From an uncultured Acidaminococcus sp. (GTDB lineage Bacteria > Bacillota > Negativicutes > Acidaminococcales > Acidaminococcaceae): a DNA stretch of 23,662 bases. Positions within the stretch are counted from its first letter, which is position 1, and every line of letters begins with the position of its first letter. Shown piece after piece: positions 21,713 through 23,662 of this stretch. Location of the stretch: positions 1 through 23,662 of the forward strand of contig CAAGJR010000180.1 in NCBI GenBank assembly GCA_900770265.1. Reading direction: 5' to 3'. Below the pieces are notes generated by a model. That model saw only the letters and a program-made list of their open reading frames with translations. It did not search any database and was not told the origin of the DNA. Position numbers and translations under genes: made by a program.

Positions 21713-23236
21713 TCATTCCTCCCCCTGCTTGTCCGGCCGCACTTCTCCTGTAAACAGCCAGCCGCCTTCCCGCTGATACCGCAGGTCTTCCGGCTCCACG
21801 CCCAGTTCCTGCTCCATGAGCTGGGTGATCCGGGTCTGGCAGTAGCCGCCCTGGCACCGCCCCATCATGGAACGGGTCCGGTTCTTGATGCCGGTCAGGG
21901 TATGGACCCCCAGCGGATTGTGGATGGCCTGAAGGATTTCTGCCCGGGATACATTCTCGCAGCGGCAGAACACCTGGCCGTAGTCCGGATTTTCCCGGAT
22001 GGCTTCCTGCTTTTCTTCCAGGGTCATCTCAGAGAACCGGCGGATGGGTTTCCGAACAGGGTCGAAGTCCGCTTTCTTCAGGATCTTTTCTCCTTCGTTT
22101 TCGGTTTCTCCCAGCACAATAGCTACCGTTCTCCGAGCCAGGGGCAGGGCCGCTGTCACCCCGGGGGATTCGATGCCCACCAGGCTCACGGTATGGGGAA
22201 TGTTCTTATCCGTCATGATGCGGAAATCCAGAGGCTCCTTGGTCACCGGGTCGCAGTTCCGCCACCGGATGCCTACGAAGTTCCGGATGAAATATTTCCG
22301 CTGCATTTTCTTGAACATCTTCTGGCCGTCCCGGAACAGCCGGTCCAGGCTCTGTTTCTGGTTGGCATAGTCTTCCGGTCCGGTGGTGGTGTACCAGTCA
22401 GGCCCCACCAGGATGTTCCCGTCCACGGTGGGGGTAGCGTGAGTCACGAACCCGCCCCGGTCGTTGGGGGCCGGATACACCGGCGTCTTCAGGAAGGCCC
22501 CGGCCTTTTTATCCAGCACATAATATTCACCCTTGGTGCCAATCTGGGGCACGGCCGGGTACCCCATGAGCTGACCGATTTTTACCGCGTAGGCACCGGC
22601 GCTGTTGATGACCCAGCGGGTGTAAACCATACTCCGGTCGGTAGTCACCTGGTACATCCGGCCCTTGTCCGTCAGGCCCAGGGCCTGCTTTTCTGCTTCC
22701 GCCAGGGCCCGGATGCCGATGACCCGGGAGCCGAAGGAAAATTTCGCCCCGTTCTTACAGGCGTTTTCCGCCAGGGCAATGGTGTACTGCATGGGATCCA
22801 GGATGCCGGAAGCCGGTACATACATAGCGAAATTACCGCCCGCATTGGGTTCGATCCGGTGCATTTCCTCCGGATCCACCATCCGGATACCCTTTACCCC
22901 ATTGGCTTCCCCATTGGCCTTGAACCGCAGGATGTTCTGTTTATCATGGTCGGTGAAACCCACCACCAGTTTCCCGGTACGTTTGAAGGGAACACCCAAT
23001 TCAGAGGATACCTGGTCGAATTCCTGGTTCCCTTCCACCGAGCATTGCGCCCGCAACGTCCCCAGCTTATACGTAAAACCGGCATGCAGCATGCCCGTAT
23101 TCCGGCTGGAGTTGCCCGTAGCCACGTCCAGCTCTTTTTCCAGCACCAGCGTCTTCAGCTGGTAGCGGGACAATTCCCGGGCAATGGCGCAGCCCACCAC
23201 GCCAGCCCCGATGACAATTACATCATATTGCTCCAC
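21713..23236 (-). CDS. FAD-dependent dehydrogenase, GlpA/GlpO-like, with BFD-type [2Fe-2S] domain
   Basis: 507 residues from a GTG start with AGGAGA eight bases upstream. The Rossmann loop is VIVIGAGVVG (GAGVVG, 10-15), followed by SSRNTGMLHAGFTY, the flavin-site motif of glycerol-3-phosphate and 2-hydroxyglutarate dehydrogenases (DAO fold). The C-terminal BFD domain shows Cys424-x-Cys426 and Cys461-x4-Cys466 for a [2Fe-2S] cluster. The product probably oxidises a hydroxy acid or polyol phosphate and passes electrons through the cluster to the two following subunits. Automatic annotation would say anaerobic glycerol-3-phosphate dehydrogenase, but no glycerol kinase or facilitator is present and an SLC13-type carboxylate permease gene lies 15 bases upstream. 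A 2-hydroxy acid is therefore an equally good substrate guess. Confidence 0.9.
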   Translation of the reverse strand: MEQYDVIVIGAGVVGCAIARELSRYQLKTLVLEKELDVATGNSSRNTGMLHAGFTYKLGTLRAQCSVEGNQEFDQVSSELGVPFKRTGKLVVGFTDHDKQNILRFKANGEANGVKGIRMVDPEEMHRIEPNAGGNFAMYVPASGILDPMQYTIALAENACKNGAKFSFGSRVIGIRALAEAEKQALGLTDKGRMYQVTTDRSMVYTRWVINSAGAYAVKIGQLMGYPAVPQIGTKGEYYVLDKKAGAFLKTPVYPAPNDRGGFVTHATPTVDGNILVGPDWYTTTGPEDYANQKQSLDRLFRDGQKMFKKMQRKYFIRNFVGIRWRNCDPVTKEPLDFRIMTDKNIPHTVSLVGIESPGVTAALPLARRTVAIVLGETENEGEKILKKADFDPVRKPIRRFSEMTLEEKQEAIRENPDYGQVFCRCENVSRAEILQAIHNPLGVHTLTGIKNRTRSMMGRCQGGYCQTRITQLMEQELGVEPEDLRYQREGGWLFTGEVRPDKQGEE

Positions 23237-23251
23237 TTTACATCTCTCCTA

Positions 23252-23662
23252 TCAAAATAGAATTCCTTTGGCAGTCAGACAAACAGCAATCATGAAAATC
23301 AACCATAAAGGACCACCAATTTTTACGTAATCACTGAATTTATACCCAGCCGGCAGAATCTGCATATTCACCGGAGTCCCAATGGGTGTTGCAATCGCCA
23401 TATTAGAAGCAATGGCTATCAGGATAATAAAGGGAACCGGGCTGATTCCCATCCGCTGTGCCAGAGGGATATAAATCGGTGCCAGCATAGCAGAAACGGC
23501 TACGTTGGACATGAACAGCGTCAAAAAACTGCCCAAGACAAACATCACACACATGATGACATTCAAAGAAGCATTTTCGCCCCCAAAGAAAGCCAGCGTC
23601 TGTTCAGCAATCATTTTCCCTGCACCGGTCTTATCCAGAGCAACCCCAAGGGTAGCAATGAA
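23252..23662 (-). CDS. SLC13/DASS-type permease, C-terminal part (gene starts beyond the window end)
   Basis: The open frame continues from the window edge (F-I-A-T-L-G-V-A-L-D-K-T-G) to TGA at 23252; 136 codons are visible. The segment has SNVAVSAMLAPIYIPLAQ and then SNMAIATPIGTPVNMQIL, the repeated SNT-like and small-polar-Pro motifs of the divalent anion:Na+ symporter (SLC13) and ArsB/NhaD-related folds, ending in a hydrophobic helix. Known members take up di- and tricarboxylates or sulfate. An internal ATG at 23614 is not a true start because the frame is open and family-like upstream of it. Position directly ahead of the flavoprotein triad, 15 bases apart, suggests it imports the substrate that they oxidise. 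Confidence 0.85.
   Translation of the reverse strand, partial: FIATLGVALDKTGAGKMIAEQTLAFFGGENASLNVIMCVMFVLGSFLTLFMSNVAVSAMLAPIYIPLAQRMGISPVPFIILIAIASNMAIATPIGTPVNMQILPAGYKFSDYVKIGGPLWLIFMIAVCLTAKGILF

Noticed and set aside
20399..23260. 953-codon open frame on the plus strand opposite the flavoprotein genes
   Set aside because: It is antisense to three well-supported overlapping-operon genes, has no recognisable domain, and its long length follows from the high GC codon pattern of the other strand.

Overview
The window looks like a chromosomal segment of an anaerobic, amino- or organic-acid-fermenting bacterium with an outer membrane and moderately high GC. It carries TRAP transporters of two classes, a lipoprotein-type solute receptor, a glycerol-3-phosphate-dehydrogenase-like flavoprotein triad with a DUF1667 protein, and Gram-positive-style strong AGGAGG ribosome sites. 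That combination best fits the Negativicutes, for example an Acidaminococcus-like organism. The assignment is an inference from gene content; there is no rRNA or other phylogenetic marker in the window.

Layout. (A) 1-4966, minus strand: a TAXI-type TRAP operon in the order solute-binding lipoprotein, fused permease, four-carbon acid-sugar kinase (DUF1537) and iron-dependent alcohol dehydrogenase (cut by the window start). It is divergent from (B) 5237-8996, plus strand: a PrpR_N-type regulator with a degenerate AAA+ domain, a cytoplasmic sialidase-like BNR protein and an SDR oxidoreductase. A and B together look like one catabolic island for a sugar acid. (C) 9093-14109, minus strand: LysR regulator, GntR/FCD regulator, Na+/solute symporter and a signal-less gamma-glutamyltransferase whose start overlaps the symporter stop (ATGA). 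(D) 14274-18345, plus strand: a second TRAP system (DctQ, then one 779-residue protein that joins DctM to a complete DctP receptor domain) followed by an amidohydrolase. The LysR gene is divergent from it. (E) 18452-19783, minus: a YjiH/Gate-domain membrane protein. (F) 20074-23662, minus: SLC13-type permease (cut by the window end), GlpA/GlpO-like FAD enzyme with a BFD iron-sulfur domain, FAD/NAD(P) oxidoreductase and DUF1667 protein.

The theme is import plus first catabolic step: five secondary transport systems of different families in under 24 kb, four of them packed with a candidate enzyme and three close to their own regulator. The most unusual object is the DctM-DctP fusion, which would permanently tether the periplasmic receptor to the permease. 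Other points of interest are an AAA+ regulator that has lost the GAFTGA loop and Walker B acid residues, a 12-base box (TTTTGTATACAT) shared by two transporter upstream regions, and a nested inverted repeat in the leader of the TAXI operon. Good sigma-70-type promoters are visible at both divergent regions and before the symporter. Intergenic spaces are all shorter than 300 bases; no RNA genes, insertion sequences or CRISPR arrays were seen.
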